Shown piece after piece: positions 31,149 to 40,443 of a stretch of 64,000 nucleotides of DNA. Every line of letters starts with the position of its first letter. The stretch's first letter is position 1. The notes below the pieces were generated by a model. That model saw only the letters and a list, made by a program, of their open reading frames with translations. It did no database searches and was not told the origin of the DNA. Source of the stretch: Enterocloster hominis (ex Liu et al. 2021) (lineage in GTDB: Bacteria; Bacillota; Clostridia; Lachnospirales; Lachnospiraceae). Where the stretch lies: positions 145,607-209,606 of the forward strand of contig JACRTJ010000013.1 in NCBI GenBank assembly GCA_014385265.1. The letters are read 5' to 3'. Made by a program: the position numbers and the translations under genes.

Positions 31149-32840
31149 TTAGATGACGTTTCGTTCTTCCAGCAGCTCCCTCTTCTTCTTTTCCGCCAGC
31201 CGCTTCATTTCCCTTGCATTTTCAAGCACCGCGCCTGTGATCTCCGCACCGCCCAGAAGCCTTGCCAGCTCCTCGGTCTGCTCCTCTTTTCCCAGCTTAT
31301 GGATCCTGGTGGACGTTTTTCCATTTTCCACGGTTTTTCGGATCTCAAAATGGGTATCGGCCATGGCCGCGATCTGGGGCAGGTGGGTGATGCATAAAAC
31401 CTGGTGCTTTCCGGCAATATAGGAAAGCCGTTCTGACACCTTCTGGGCCGTGCGCCCGCTGATGCCGGTGTCGATCTCGTCGAAGATCAGAGTGGGGATA
31501 TCGTCCGTATCCGCCAACACCGTCTTGATGGCCAGCATGATCCTGGAAAGCTCGCCGCCGGAGGCCACCTCGCCCAGCGGTCTGGGCGGAACGCTGCCCG
31601 GATTGGTGGAGATCATAAATTCCACCTCGTCGGCGCCCTGGGCCGTAAAATGCTCCAGATCCCTCACATCGATCCGGAAATCCACATGGAGGAAATTCAA
31701 GTCCATGAGCTCTGCCCCGATCCGTTCCTCCAGGACCCGGGCCGCACGCTTTCTGGCCTCCGAAAGGGTCCCGCAAAGCTGCTCCATGGACCGGGTCTGG
31801 GCTTCAAGCTCCCTGGATGCCAGCGCTGCCAGCTCTTCATAGTTTTCCAGCTCCTGAAGGCGTTCCCTTTTTTCTTCCAGGCTTTTTAAAACGGCTTCCT
31901 CCGAATTTCCATACTTGGCCATCAGGCTGCGGATCCGGTCCAGACGCTCCTCCGTCTGTTTAAAGGTTTCCTCATCGAACTCCATTTCATTCATATAATC
32001 GGAAATGGACCGGGCCACACCGTTTAAGATGTCCTCCGCATCAGAAAGTTCTTTTAAAATATCGTTTAAATTTTCATCATAGGCGGCGGCATTCTCCACA
32101 TGCTTCACCGCACGTCCCAGATCGGCTCCGTCCACAGCCATAAACGCCGTCTGCATGGCCTCGGCGATCTTCCTGCTGTGGGAAAATTTCCGGCAGACGG
32201 CAGAAAGCTCCTCCTCCTCTCCCGGGCGGATGGCCGCATTTTCGATCTCCTGGATCTCAAACCGCAGAAAATCCGACTCCCGCTTTCTCGTCTCCTCATC
32301 CAGATGGAAGCCCGAAAGCTTCTCTCTGAGGGCCTGATATTTCCGGTAGCCTTCCTCCACGTCTCTTTTCAGATTTTCCGTTTCATTCCGGGAATATTCG
32401 TCCAGAATCTCCAGATGCTTCTGCTTATGGAGAAGGGACTGATGCTCATGCTGTCCATGAATGTCCAGGAGAAGTCCGGTGACGGCCTTAAGCCTTGCGG
32501 TGGTCACCGTCTCGTCGTTGATCCGGCTGACTGTCCTGGACGGGGTGATCTTTTTAGAAATGATAAGGAGGCCGTCCTCATCGGGCGCGATGTCCAGGGC
32601 CTCCAGAGCGTTTTTTTTCTTCTCATCGTCCACGGAAAAGGCCAGCTCCACCAGGGCGCTGTCCTCGCCCTGGCGGATCATGTCCTTCGACGCCTTTCCT
32701 CCCAGCGCCAGACCCACAGATCCGATGAGGATGGATTTTCCTGCTCCGGTCTCTCCGGTCAGTATATTAAGCCCTCCGGTAAACTCCACCTCGGCCTTTT
32801 CGATCAGGGCCAGGTTTTTTACGTGTAAGCCCAGCAGCAT
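31149..32840 (-). CDS. recN: DNA repair ATPase RecN
   Basis: 563 residues, SMC-like. Walker A GETGAGKSIL lies near residue 30, a long coiled coil fills the middle, then the signature ASGGELSRIMLAIK and Walker B PTLIFDEIDTGISG. It tethers DNA ends during double-strand break repair. GAGGTGATGGA precedes the ATG. It follows argR by 9 nt, and the order argR-recN-spoIVB is widely conserved in spore-formers, so it shares their transcript. Confidence 0.97.
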   Translation of the reverse strand: MLLGLHVKNLALIEKAEVEFTGGLNILTGETGAGKSILIGSVGLALGGKASKDMIRQGEDSALVELAFSVDDEKKKNALEALDIAPDEDGLLIISKKITPSRTVSRINDETVTTARLKAVTGLLLDIHGQHEHQSLLHKQKHLEILDEYSRNETENLKRDVEEGYRKYQALREKLSGFHLDEETRKRESDFLRFEIQEIENAAIRPGEEEELSAVCRKFSHSRKIAEAMQTAFMAVDGADLGRAVKHVENAAAYDENLNDILKELSDAEDILNGVARSISDYMNEMEFDEETFKQTEERLDRIRSLMAKYGNSEEAVLKSLEEKRERLQELENYEELAALASRELEAQTRSMEQLCGTLSEARKRAARVLEERIGAELMDLNFLHVDFRIDVRDLEHFTAQGADEVEFMISTNPGSVPPRPLGEVASGGELSRIMLAIKTVLADTDDIPTLIFDEIDTGISGRTAQKVSERLSYIAGKHQVLCITHLPQIAAMADTHFEIRKTVENGKTSTRIHKLGKEEQTEELARLLGGAEITGAVLENAREMKRLAEKKKRELLEERNVI

Positions 32841-32849
32841 TCCATCACC

Positions 32850-33305
32850 TCAATTCTGCTCATTCAGGATCTTTTTCAGCTTATCCATCAGAAGGATCGT
32901 ATCGTCCACAGTCCTTACGGCGCACATGATGGTATTGTCTCCGGCCACACAGCCCACGATCTCGTGGAAGCCGATCACATCCAAAGCCTCTGCCACCGCC
33001 ATGGCCATGCCGGACACAGTTTTAATGACCAGGATATTCTGGGCCATATCCATGGATACGAAGCAGTCCCGCAGGATGCGGATATATTTCTCCCCGAAGT
33101 CCCTCTGATGCTGCATCACCGAATAGCACTGGCGGCCATTTTCCTTCTGCACCTTCGTAAGCTTCAGCTCCCGGATATCCCTGGAGACCGTGGCCTGGGT
33201 CACATGGTATCCGGCCTCTTTTAAATAGGAAGCCAGCTCCTCCTGCGTCTCGATCTGGTACTTGCCGATCAGCTCTACGATCTTGCTGTGTCTGTCTACC
33301 TTCAT
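32850..33305 (-). CDS. argR: Arginine repressor ArgR
   Basis: 151 residues. The N-terminal winged helix carries GYHVTQATVSRDIRELKLTK and the C-terminal hexamerisation/arginine-binding part GCVAGDNTIMCAVRT, both diagnostic. It represses arginine synthesis and activates catabolism in response to L-arginine. The ATG at 33305 follows AAGGGGT; the frame extends 22 codons upstream without a better site. It lies between nadK and recN, its conserved place in Firmicutes. Confidence 0.96.
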   Translation of the reverse strand: MKVDRHSKIVELIGKYQIETQEELASYLKEAGYHVTQATVSRDIRELKLTKVQKENGRQCYSVMQHQRDFGEKYIRILRDCFVSMDMAQNILVIKTVSGMAMAVAEALDVIGFHEIVGCVAGDNTIMCAVRTVDDTILLMDKLKKILNEQN

Positions 33306-33409
33306 GTCTGTTACCCCTTTCCTGTAACTGTTCCGTATCCCTCCGGTTACAACGTGCTCTGCCTTTTCCATCCGCGGCTCCGGCCCCCGGCCGGCTCCGC
33401 CCTCTTCCC

Positions 33410-34258
33410 CTATGCGTCGTACATCTTGTGCTTTAAGATATCCAGGAATGACCGGTCGTCCAGCTTCACTGCCCGGGTCACCATCTTGGACCGTTCGATC
33501 TCAATATAATCCCCATGGGTCAGCGCCACCTTGGTTCCCCCGTCAAAGGCGGCTGCCTGGCACCCTTCATTTTTTTCCGATATCTCGATCCGGATCCGGC
33601 TTTCCGGTCCCAGAACGATGGTCCGGGACGTCAGTGTATGAGGGCACACCGGCGTCAGGATCAGAAGCTCCCCGTCCGGCTGGGCAATGGGGCCCCCTGC
33701 AGACAGGTTATAGGCCGTGGAGCCCGTAGGTGTGGAGACGATCACCCCGTCGGCACTGTATTCATACAGAAACTGGCCGTTGACGTAGATCTTAAATTTC
33801 AAGACGCGCATGTCCCCCTCCCGGGCCAGTACGATATCGTTTAAGGCAATATGGCTGGCCTCCGGTCTTCCCTTGTGGTATATCCTGCCTGTGAGCATCA
33901 TCCGTTCCTGGATCTCATAACGGTCTGAAAGCAGGGCATCCAGAAGCTCCTCCAGGTTGCCCCCCTTTCCCATCTGGGTCAGATATCCCAGATCCCCTAG
34001 GTTGATGCCCACAATAGGAAGGCCTGTACCCGCCAGATCCCTGGCCGCCTGGATAAAGGTCCCGTCTCCGCCCAGGGTGATGACGCACTCCGTATCCTCC
34101 GGAACGTCGGAAACGGATGTAAACCGTTTTCCCTTGCTGAACACGCCTTTGGAGGTCCTGAAGGTGCATCCATGGTCCTCCAGATACCGGGTGATCCTCG
34201 CACCCATGGCTTTTGTATCTTCTTTATCTTCGTTGACAATGATATAAAAATGTTTCAT
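33410..34258 (-). CDS. nadK: NAD kinase
   Basis: 282 residues with GGDGT at 63-67 in LGGDGTFIQAARDL and the second conserved motif STPTGSTAYNLSAGGP. It phosphorylates NAD to NADP using ATP. It follows tlyA by 21 nt in the conserved dxs-tlyA-nadK-argR-recN gene string. Length matches other clostridial PpnK proteins. Confidence 0.96.
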   Translation of the reverse strand: MKHFYIIVNEDKEDTKAMGARITRYLEDHGCTFRTSKGVFSKGKRFTSVSDVPEDTECVITLGGDGTFIQAARDLAGTGLPIVGINLGDLGYLTQMGKGGNLEELLDALLSDRYEIQERMMLTGRIYHKGRPEASHIALNDIVLAREGDMRVLKFKIYVNGQFLYEYSADGVIVSTPTGSTAYNLSAGGPIAQPDGELLILTPVCPHTLTSRTIVLGPESRIRIEISEKNEGCQAAAFDGGTKVALTHGDYIEIERSKMVTRAVKLDDRSFLDILKHKMYDA

Positions 34259-34279
34259 ATGCTGCTCCCGCCGGAACTC

Positions 34280-35086
34280 CTAATCCAGCGTCTCATGTGC
34301 CTGGTTTACGATCTCCTCCGCATCAATGGAGCTGTTTTCGTAAACGTTTCCGCCGGCATCGTTTCTTAAATGCAGAAGGTACTCAATATTTCCCTCCGGT
34401 CCCTTAATGGGTGAGAACTCCAGATGCAGGGCCTCGAAGCCGATGCTTCCTGCAAAAGCCGCCACCATGCGGATCACCTCCAGGTGGACGGACCGCTCCC
34501 GGACCACGCCCTTTTTCCCGACCTTTTCCCGGCCGGCCTCAAACTGCGGTTTAATGAGGCATACCACCTGGCCGTCCGGCTCCATAAGGGCCTTCACCGG
34601 CCCCAGGACCTTGGTAAGGGAGATAAACGATACGTCAATGGAGACGAACTGGATCTTGTCCGGGATCTCCTCCGGGGTCACATACCGGATGTTGGTCTTT
34701 TCCATGCAGACCACCCGCGGGTCGTTCCTGAGCTTCCAGGCCAGCTGTCCATGGCCCACATCCACAGAATAGACCTTCACAGCCCCGTTCTGCAGCATGC
34801 AGTCGGTGAACCCGCCGGTGGACGCTCCCACGTCCATGCAGATCTTCTGATCCAGGGTCACGCCGAAATGGGTCATGGCCTTCTCCAGCTTTAAACCGCC
34901 CCGGCTCACATATTTTAAGGTGCTCCCCCTGACCTCGATCTTTGCCGTCTCCTCAAACATGGAGCCGGCCTTGTCCTCCTTCTGGTCATCCACATAGACG
35001 ATCCCGGCCATGATCACCGCCTTGGCCTTCTCCCTGGACTCCGCCAGATTCTTTTTTACTAACAGCACGTCTAACCGTTCCTTCAT
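34280..35086 (-). CDS. tlyA: TlyA-family rRNA 2'-O-methyltransferase
   Basis: 268 residues. An S4 RNA-binding domain at the N terminus (ERLDVLLVKKNLAESREKAK) is followed by an FtsJ-like methyltransferase with the SAM-binding stretch DVGASTGGFTDCML. TlyA proteins methylate 16S and 23S rRNA cytidines; the old haemolysin name is historical. Its ATG overlaps the dxs stop (ATGA), showing coupling. Confidence 0.93.
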   Translation of the reverse strand: MKERLDVLLVKKNLAESREKAKAVIMAGIVYVDDQKEDKAGSMFEETAKIEVRGSTLKYVSRGGLKLEKAMTHFGVTLDQKICMDVGASTGGFTDCMLQNGAVKVYSVDVGHGQLAWKLRNDPRVVCMEKTNIRYVTPEEIPDKIQFVSIDVSFISLTKVLGPVKALMEPDGQVVCLIKPQFEAGREKVGKKGVVRERSVHLEVIRMVAAFAGSIGFEALHLEFSPIKGPEGNIEYLLHLRNDAGGNVYENSSIDAEEIVNQAHETLD

Positions 35087-37026
35087 GGATCCTGACGCTC
35101 CTTCTCTGTACTATTTGGACAATCGAAACTGTTCTGTATTTTCATATTTCCATGACTGTCATATAGATCTAAATATTCTGCAAAGATCCGTTTGATCACC
35201 GAATCACTGTCGATCCCCAGCATTTCCCGTAAGAGCGACACGTTCCCATGCTCCACATAGGCGTCTGGAAGAGCCACCTGGATCACATGGATCTCCGGAT
35301 GGTGTTCATGGATGTACCGGGTGGCGCACATGCCCATGCCGCCCCGCAGCACATTTTCCTCCAGGGTGACGATCAGCTTATGGCTCCTGCACAGCCGGTC
35401 GATCATATCCGTGTCCAGAGGCTTTACAAACCGGGCGTTCACCAGGGTACAGGAATATCCTCTGGCCTTCAGCTTTTCCCTCACATGCTCTCCGGTGCTG
35501 ACCATGCTTCCCAGGGCAAAAAGAGCGATGTCCTTCTCCTCAAAAAGCATTTCCGCCTTTCCGTATTCCACCGGCGCATCAAATTCGGAAAGGCCCCGGT
35601 AGGCCTGTCCTCTCGGGTAACGGACGGCCAGGGGACCGTCAAAGCCCACGCCGAATTCCAGCATCCGTTCCAGCTCCCACAGATTTTTGGGCGCCATGAT
35701 GCTCATTCCGGGAACCAGGCTTAAAAACGAGATATCAAAGATCCCCTGGTGGGTCTCCCCGTCGCTGCCCACAAGACCGGCCCGGTCGATGGCAAAGAGC
35801 ACCGGAAGCTCCTGGATACAGACATCGTGGAGGATCTGATCGTAGCCTCTCTGTAAAAACGACGAGTACACCGCGACCACAGGCTTTAAGCCCGCCGATG
35901 CCATTCCCGCCGCCGAGGTGACCGCATGGGCCTCAGCGATCCCCACGTCAAAAAAACGGTCCGGGAACTGCTTTGCAAACCTGGAAAGCCCCGTGCCGTC
36001 GGGCATGGCCGCCGTGACTGCCACGATCCGTGGATCCTTCTCTGCCAGCTCGCAGAGCTTTTCCGAAAAAACATCCGTATAACCCGGGAACTGCTTTTCT
36101 TTTAACGGCTTCCCCGTTTCAATATCAAAGGGGTCCACTCCATGGAACCGGGAGGGGTTCTGCTCCGCCGGGCCGTAGCCCTTTCCCTTGGTGGTCACCA
36201 CATGGACCAGGACCGCATGGCGGACCCGCTTGGCCTCCTTTAAGACCTGGACCATTTCCTCCACATTGTGGCCGTCCACAGGCCCCAGGTAGGTGATCCC
36301 CATGTCCTCGAACAGCATCCCCGGCACTAAAAACTGCTTGATCCCGTTTTTAGCCAGGAAAAGGCCGTTGACCATGGCCTTTCCGATCACCGGCACGGAC
36401 CTCAGGGTGCGTTCCACCTTAAGCTTCAGATCCGCATAGCCCTCTCTGGTGCGGACATTGCTCAGATACCGGGACATGCCGCCCACGTTTTTTGAAATGG
36501 ACATCTCGTTGTCATTTAATACGATAATAAAATTTTTCTTCAGCTGGGCCGCATTGTTCAATGCCTCATAGGCCATGCCGCCCGTTAAAGCGCCGTCTCC
36601 GATGATGGAGATGACCGAATAGTCCTCGCCCAGGATCTCTCTGGCCTGGGCGATCCCCAGGCCTGCGGAAATGGAGGTGGAGCTGTGGCCCGTGTCAAAG
36701 GCGTCATAGGGGCTCTCCTTCCGTTTTGGGAAGCCGCTCATGCCGCCGAACTGGCGCAGATCGTCGAAGCCGTCCTTTCTCCCGCTGAGGATCTTATGGG
36801 TATAGGCCTGGTGGCCCACGTCCCATATGATCTTATCCTTCGGAAGATCAAAGGCCAGGTGCAGGGCCATGGTCAGCTCCACGACTCCCAGGTTGGAGGC
36901 CAGATGACCGCCTGTACGGCTGATCTTTTCCAGCAGAAACTGCCGGATCTCCTGCGCCAGCACCGGATAATCTTCCGCTTTCAGCTTCTTGATATCCGAA
37001 GACTGTTCTATCTTTTCCAGAAGCAT
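35083..37026 (-). CDS. dxs: 1-deoxy-D-xylulose-5-phosphate synthase
   Basis: 647 residues. The thiamine-diphosphate motif GDGALTGGMAYEALNNA...NDNEMS is present, with the transketolase pyrimidine domain (IDRAGLVGSDGETHQGIFD) in the middle. It joins pyruvate and glyceraldehyde 3-phosphate in the first step of the MEP isoprenoid pathway. The prenyl synthase gene ispA is immediately upstream, so the operon feeds isoprenoid chain building. Confidence 0.97.
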   Translation of the reverse strand: MLLEKIEQSSDIKKLKAEDYPVLAQEIRQFLLEKISRTGGHLASNLGVVELTMALHLAFDLPKDKIIWDVGHQAYTHKILSGRKDGFDDLRQFGGMSGFPKRKESPYDAFDTGHSSTSISAGLGIAQAREILGEDYSVISIIGDGALTGGMAYEALNNAAQLKKNFIIVLNDNEMSISKNVGGMSRYLSNVRTREGYADLKLKVERTLRSVPVIGKAMVNGLFLAKNGIKQFLVPGMLFEDMGITYLGPVDGHNVEEMVQVLKEAKRVRHAVLVHVVTTKGKGYGPAEQNPSRFHGVDPFDIETGKPLKEKQFPGYTDVFSEKLCELAEKDPRIVAVTAAMPDGTGLSRFAKQFPDRFFDVGIAEAHAVTSAAGMASAGLKPVVAVYSSFLQRGYDQILHDVCIQELPVLFAIDRAGLVGSDGETHQGIFDISFLSLVPGMSIMAPKNLWELERMLEFGVGFDGPLAVRYPRGQAYRGLSEFDAPVEYGKAEMLFEEKDIALFALGSMVSTGEHVREKLKARGYSCTLVNARFVKPLDTDMIDRLCRSHKLIVTLEENVLRGGMGMCATRYIHEHHPEIHVIQVALPDAYVEHGNVSLLREMLGIDSDSVIKRIFAEYLDLYDSHGNMKIQNSFDCPNSTEKERQDP

Positions 37027-37048
37027 TCCGTTCCTACTCCTTTAAGTC

Positions 37049-37942
37049 CTATTTCTCCCGGTCCACCAGGGTCTTAATGAGCGTTCCCAGGAATTCCTTA
37101 TCCCCCGGAAGGCTGTTTAAAGCGTCTGCTGCCCGGTCTGAGAGTGTTTTTACTTCTGCCTTTGCCTTTTCCAGTCCCTTTAACGTCACATAAGTGGTCT
37201 TTTCATTCTTTTCATCGCTTAAGACCGGTTTTCCCAGGACCTCTGCGGTGCTCACCAGGTCCAGGATGTCGTCCTGGATCTGGAACGCCATTCCCACGTC
37301 GGCAGCGATCCGTTCCACCGTTTCCTCTTCCTCTTTTCCGACTCCGGCAAGCACTGCCCCGATCCTCATGGACGCCTCCAAGAGCGCCCCGGTCTTTAAC
37401 CGGTAGATAAAGGAGAGCTGCTCCTCCGGAACCGGCTTTCCTGTCAGCTCCACATCCACCGTCTGACCGCCGATCATTCCATAGATCCCGGTCTTTTCTG
37501 CCAGGATCCCCATGGCCCTGGCCACCCGCTCCGGATCTCCGCCCAGGGACAGCGCCTTAGCCGCCGTCTCAAAGGCAAAGATCATCAGTGCGTCTCCAGC
37601 CAACACCGCCATATCATAGCCGTACACCTTCCAGGTGGTGGGCTTTCCCCGGCGAAGCTCATCATTGTCCATGCAGGGCAGGTCGTCGTGGATCAGAGAT
37701 GAGGTATGGATCATCTCGATGGCTGCCATAAAGGGCAGGATCTCCTTTCCCTTTCCGCCGAGCATCCGGTACGTCTCCATCATGAGAAGGGGACGGAGCC
37801 GCTTGCCTCCGGCCTTTACACTGTAATTCATGGCCTCGAAGATCGTCTTCTGGAAGCCCTTTTCCTCCGGCAGGTACGCATACACCGCCGCCTCTGTTTC
37901 CGCCGTTTTCTGTTCCAGTAATTCTTTAAAACTGCGTTCCAT
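37049..37942 (-). CDS. ispA: Polyprenyl (farnesyl/geranyl) diphosphate synthase
   Basis: 297 residues with both aspartate-rich motifs: DDLPCMDND (first, DDxxxxD type) and DDILD (second, in FQIQDDILDLV). KAGGKRLRPLL lies before the first motif. It condenses IPP with allylic diphosphates to C15 or so. Its start overlaps the xseB end by 17 nt and dxs follows 22 nt later, giving the familiar xseA-xseB-ispA-dxs order. Confidence 0.95.
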   Translation of the reverse strand: MERSFKELLEQKTAETEAAVYAYLPEEKGFQKTIFEAMNYSVKAGGKRLRPLLMMETYRMLGGKGKEILPFMAAIEMIHTSSLIHDDLPCMDNDELRRGKPTTWKVYGYDMAVLAGDALMIFAFETAAKALSLGGDPERVARAMGILAEKTGIYGMIGGQTVDVELTGKPVPEEQLSFIYRLKTGALLEASMRIGAVLAGVGKEEEETVERIAADVGMAFQIQDDILDLVSTAEVLGKPVLSDEKNEKTTYVTLKGLEKAKAEVKTLSDRAADALNSLPGDKEFLGTLIKTLVDREK

Positions 37943-38165
37943 CGTCCTCTTCCTCCGCCGGTCCTCCGCCCAGGACCATGATCTGCTTTTCGATCTTTTC
38001 TATTTTCTCATTGCAGCTCTTCACCAGCCGCATGCCTTCCTCATAATTCTTAAAGGCATCCTCCAGGGAGCCCTTTCCGCCCTCCAGGCGGCCGATCAGA
38101 TCGTCCAGGGCCGCAAACGTTTCCTCTATGGTCATGTCTGCTCCGTTTTTATCCAGTTCTGCCAT
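37926..38165 (-). CDS. xseB: Exodeoxyribonuclease VII small subunit
   Basis: 79 residues with the XseB motif LIGRLEGGKGSLEDAFKNYE followed by EGMRLVKSCNEKIEKIEK. It forms the DNA-degrading complex with XseA. The start at 38165 has GAGGAG just upstream and overlaps the xseA end by 34 nt; an inner ATG at 38135 would make an ATGA overlap and a 69-residue product, so the start is not settled. Confidence 0.93.
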   Translation of the reverse strand: MAELDKNGADMTIEETFAALDDLIGRLEGGKGSLEDAFKNYEEGMRLVKSCNEKIEKIEKQIMVLGGGPAEEEDDGTQF

Positions 38166-39433
38166 CCCGACTCCTCATTCCTTTCCGTTACCAGGGCCGA
38201 AAGCGTTCCGTCTGCCACCTGTACGGTGATCCCGCTCCCCGGCGGCGCCTGCTTTACAGAGCCCAGCCGTTTTCCCTCCTGATCCTCGATATATCCAAAG
38301 CCCTGGCTCAGCTTTCTCAAAGGAGAAAGCCCCCAGAGCCTGCCGCTGGCCTCTGCCAGTCTTTTTTTGTCGTCTTCCATCCTCCGGTCCATGGCGCGGG
38401 AGAGACGTTCTTTCCGGGTCTGGAGCCGTGACCGGCTCTCCCCGGTGCGGGCGTCCATGATCCGTTCCAGCCGTTCCTCCTGGTCCGCCAGCCGCTGCCT
38501 TTTTTCCCGGATCACATGCTGGGGATGGTAAAGCCGGATCTTCAGCTCATCCTGGCGCAGCCTTCCCTTTACCTGGTCCAGGAAAAAGCCCATCTCCCGG
38601 GAAAGCTTCCGCTTTCTGGCTTCCAGATCCGCCGCAAACCTGGCGTAATCAAAGACCGCCAGCTCTGCCGCTGCCGAAGGCGTAGGAGCTCTTAAGTCCG
38701 CCACATAGTCGGCAACGGTCACATCCGTTTCGTGGCCCACTGCAGAGATCACCGGCGTTTCACAGGCAAAAATGGCCCGGGCCACCTCCTCCTCATTGAA
38801 GGCCCACAGATCCTCGATGGAGCCGCCGCCCCGGCCTACGATGAGAACGTCCAGTCCCATGGCGTCCAGGGTACGGATCCCATTTACGATGCTCTCCCTG
38901 GCTCCCTGTCCCTGTACCAGGGCCGGATAAAGGATCAGCTGCACATAGGGATTCCTCCGCCTGCTGATATTGATGATGTCCCGGATGGCCGCCCCGGTGG
39001 GGGCTGTCACGATCCCTACGGACATGGCATATCTGGGGATCGGCCGCTTATACTGGGCTGCAAACATCCCCATCTCCTCCAGCTCCCGCAGAAGCTTTTC
39101 AAACCGGACGTACAGGTCGCCCCGGCCTGCCAGCTCGATCTCCGACGCGTAAAGCTGGTATCTTCCGTCCCGCTCGTAAACGTCAACGGTCCCCTTGACC
39201 ACCACCTGCTGGCCCTCTGCCAGACGGAAGCCCAGCCCCTTTCTCTGGCCCGCGAACATGACGGCCGAAAGGGTCCCTCCCGAATCCTTTAAGGTAAAGT
39301 AAATGTGGCCGGAACTGTGATATTTACAGTTGGAAACTTCCCCCTTCACCGAGATCCGGCGAAGAAGGAAGTCCTGGACAAACATATTTTTGATATACGA
39401 ATTCACCTGCGTGACTGAATATACTCCCGCCAT
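38132..39433 (-). CDS. xseA: Exodeoxyribonuclease VII large subunit
   Basis: 433 residues. An N-terminal OB fold (SVTQVNSYIKNMFVQDFLLR, GEVSNCKYHSSGHIYFTLKD) is followed by the catalytic region with GRGGGSIEDLWAFN and PVISAVGHETDVTVADYVAD, then a coiled coil. It degrades single-stranded DNA from both ends with XseB. It follows nusB by 21 nt in the nusB-xseA-xseB-ispA-dxs operon. Confidence 0.96.
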   Translation of the reverse strand: MAGVYSVTQVNSYIKNMFVQDFLLRRISVKGEVSNCKYHSSGHIYFTLKDSGGTLSAVMFAGQRKGLGFRLAEGQQVVVKGTVDVYERDGRYQLYASEIELAGRGDLYVRFEKLLRELEEMGMFAAQYKRPIPRYAMSVGIVTAPTGAAIRDIINISRRRNPYVQLILYPALVQGQGARESIVNGIRTLDAMGLDVLIVGRGGGSIEDLWAFNEEEVARAIFACETPVISAVGHETDVTVADYVADLRAPTPSAAAELAVFDYARFAADLEARKRKLSREMGFFLDQVKGRLRQDELKIRLYHPQHVIREKRQRLADQEERLERIMDARTGESRSRLQTRKERLSRAMDRRMEDDKKRLAEASGRLWGLSPLRKLSQGFGYIEDQEGKRLGSVKQAPPGSGITVQVADGTLSALVTERNEESGWQNWIKTEQT

Positions 39434-39454
39434 AGCTGCTCTCCGGCCTTGATT

Positions 39455-39913
39455 TTATTCGGATCTTTCTTCCACCAGCTTCGCCAGGATCCCGTTGACA
39501 AAGGCCGGGGCCCCGTCTCCGCCGAATTTCTTGGCCAGCTCCACAGCCTCGTTGATGGCCACCTTCTCCGGGATCTCCTGATCCTCCTTCATCTCAAAAA
39601 GAGCCAGCCGGAGGATCGTAAGCTCAACCCGGCCCATGCGTCTGGTCTTCCAGCCCTCGGCCACCCCGTTGATCTTCTCATCCAGCTCCGGGATCTTTTT
39701 CATGATGGCCTCCACCCGGGCCTCCAGGGCCGTTTTATCCGCTCCCTCCAGGTCCACCTGGTGGAGCACCTCGTCCGCTCCGTCCTTTCCTGTAACGTCC
39801 TCCACCGGAGCGTCAAAATACCGCTCCAGCTGTTCCTCCTTTTCCTCTGCCGGATAAAAATCCTGGCAGAACAGCATCTTAAAGCAATGTTCCCGAGCTT
39901 CCCTTCTGGTCAT
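39455..39913 (-). CDS. nusB: Transcription antitermination factor NusB
   Basis: 152 residues, all-helical NusB fold: TRREAREHCFKMLFCQDFYP at the N terminus and INEAVELAKKFGGDGAPAFV near the C terminus, the family signature. It binds boxA of rRNA leaders with NusE. The ATG at 39913 follows GGAGGTAATCC; the open frame upstream has no site. A central acidic insertion (about 40-60) is somewhat longer than in B. subtilis. First gene of its operon. Confidence 0.95.
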   Translation of the reverse strand: MTRREAREHCFKMLFCQDFYPAEEKEEQLERYFDAPVEDVTGKDGADEVLHQVDLEGADKTALEARVEAIMKKIPELDEKINGVAEGWKTRRMGRVELTILRLALFEMKEDQEIPEKVAINEAVELAKKFGGDGAPAFVNGILAKLVEERSE

Positions 39914-40113
39914 CGGATTACCTCCATTTATAATCTGAACCGTTTCTTCGATTTCATTTTCTGGTCTTATCTTTCGATTATACATGAATCTGCATAGTTT
40001 CACAAGACCTTTATGTATACGGATGCAAAAAACAGTATCCCCATAGGACAGACGCACGGCGCTTCCCGGACACAGCAGGCAGACAAAAAAAATTTATTTT
40101 TTTAAAAAAAGAC

Positions 40114-40141
40114 TTGCTTTTTTTGAAATCCATGGTATTAT
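40114..40141 (+). promoter_or_regulatory. tRNA-Glu promoter
   Basis: TTGCTT, 16 nt, TATTAT, with the tRNA beginning 18 nt later. The rest of 39914-40113 holds no gene. Confidence 0.6.
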
Positions 40142-40159
40142 AAACAGGCTTGATGATTC

Positions 40160-40231
40160 GGCCTGTTGGTCAAGCGGTCAAGACGACGCCCTCTCACGGC
40201 GTAAACCCGGGTTCGATTCCCGGACAGGTCA
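40160..40231 (+). tRNA. tRNA-Glu (anticodon CTC)
   Basis: A 72-nt cloverleaf. Acceptor GGCCTGT pairs with ACAGGTC, anticodon stem ACGCC/GGCGT with loop CTCTCAC gives anticodon CTC, and the T arm is CCGGG-TTCGATT-CCCGG. The CCA end is not encoded. It has its own promoter and terminator and stands against the direction of the neighbouring genes. Confidence 0.95.
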
Positions 40232-40234
40232 TAC

Positions 40235-40269
40235 AGGAGCTTTATCAGAAATGATAAGGCTCCTTTTTT
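40235..40269 (+). terminator. tRNA-Glu terminator
   Basis: AGGAGC-TTTATCA and TGATAAgGCTCCT around a GAAA loop, then TTTTTT. It starts four nt after the tRNA. Confidence 0.9.
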
Positions 40270-40270
40270 G

Positions 40271-40364
40271 TTTACGCGGGCAGCGGCCAAACGTCCGTGG
40301 CTGCACGAGACTCTGGCGGCTGCCGCGATCACCATGAGGAATCCACGCAGCGTGTTTCTTATGG
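40271..40364 (+). repeat. Terminator-associated structured repeat, copy B
   Basis: Starts TTTACGCGGGCAGCGGCC right after the tRNA terminator T tract and ends GTTTCTTATGG. The outer arms GCTGCC(C)GC/GCGGCAGC are kept and the inner stem keeps CGTG/CACG although flanking bases changed. Confidence 0.8.
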
Positions 40365-40443
40365 TTTTTCCGCCGGACTTCTGGACACAGGAAAAAAGCC
40401 GCCGCCCGCAATTTCTGCGGACAGCGGCCCTTACGTTTATTCC

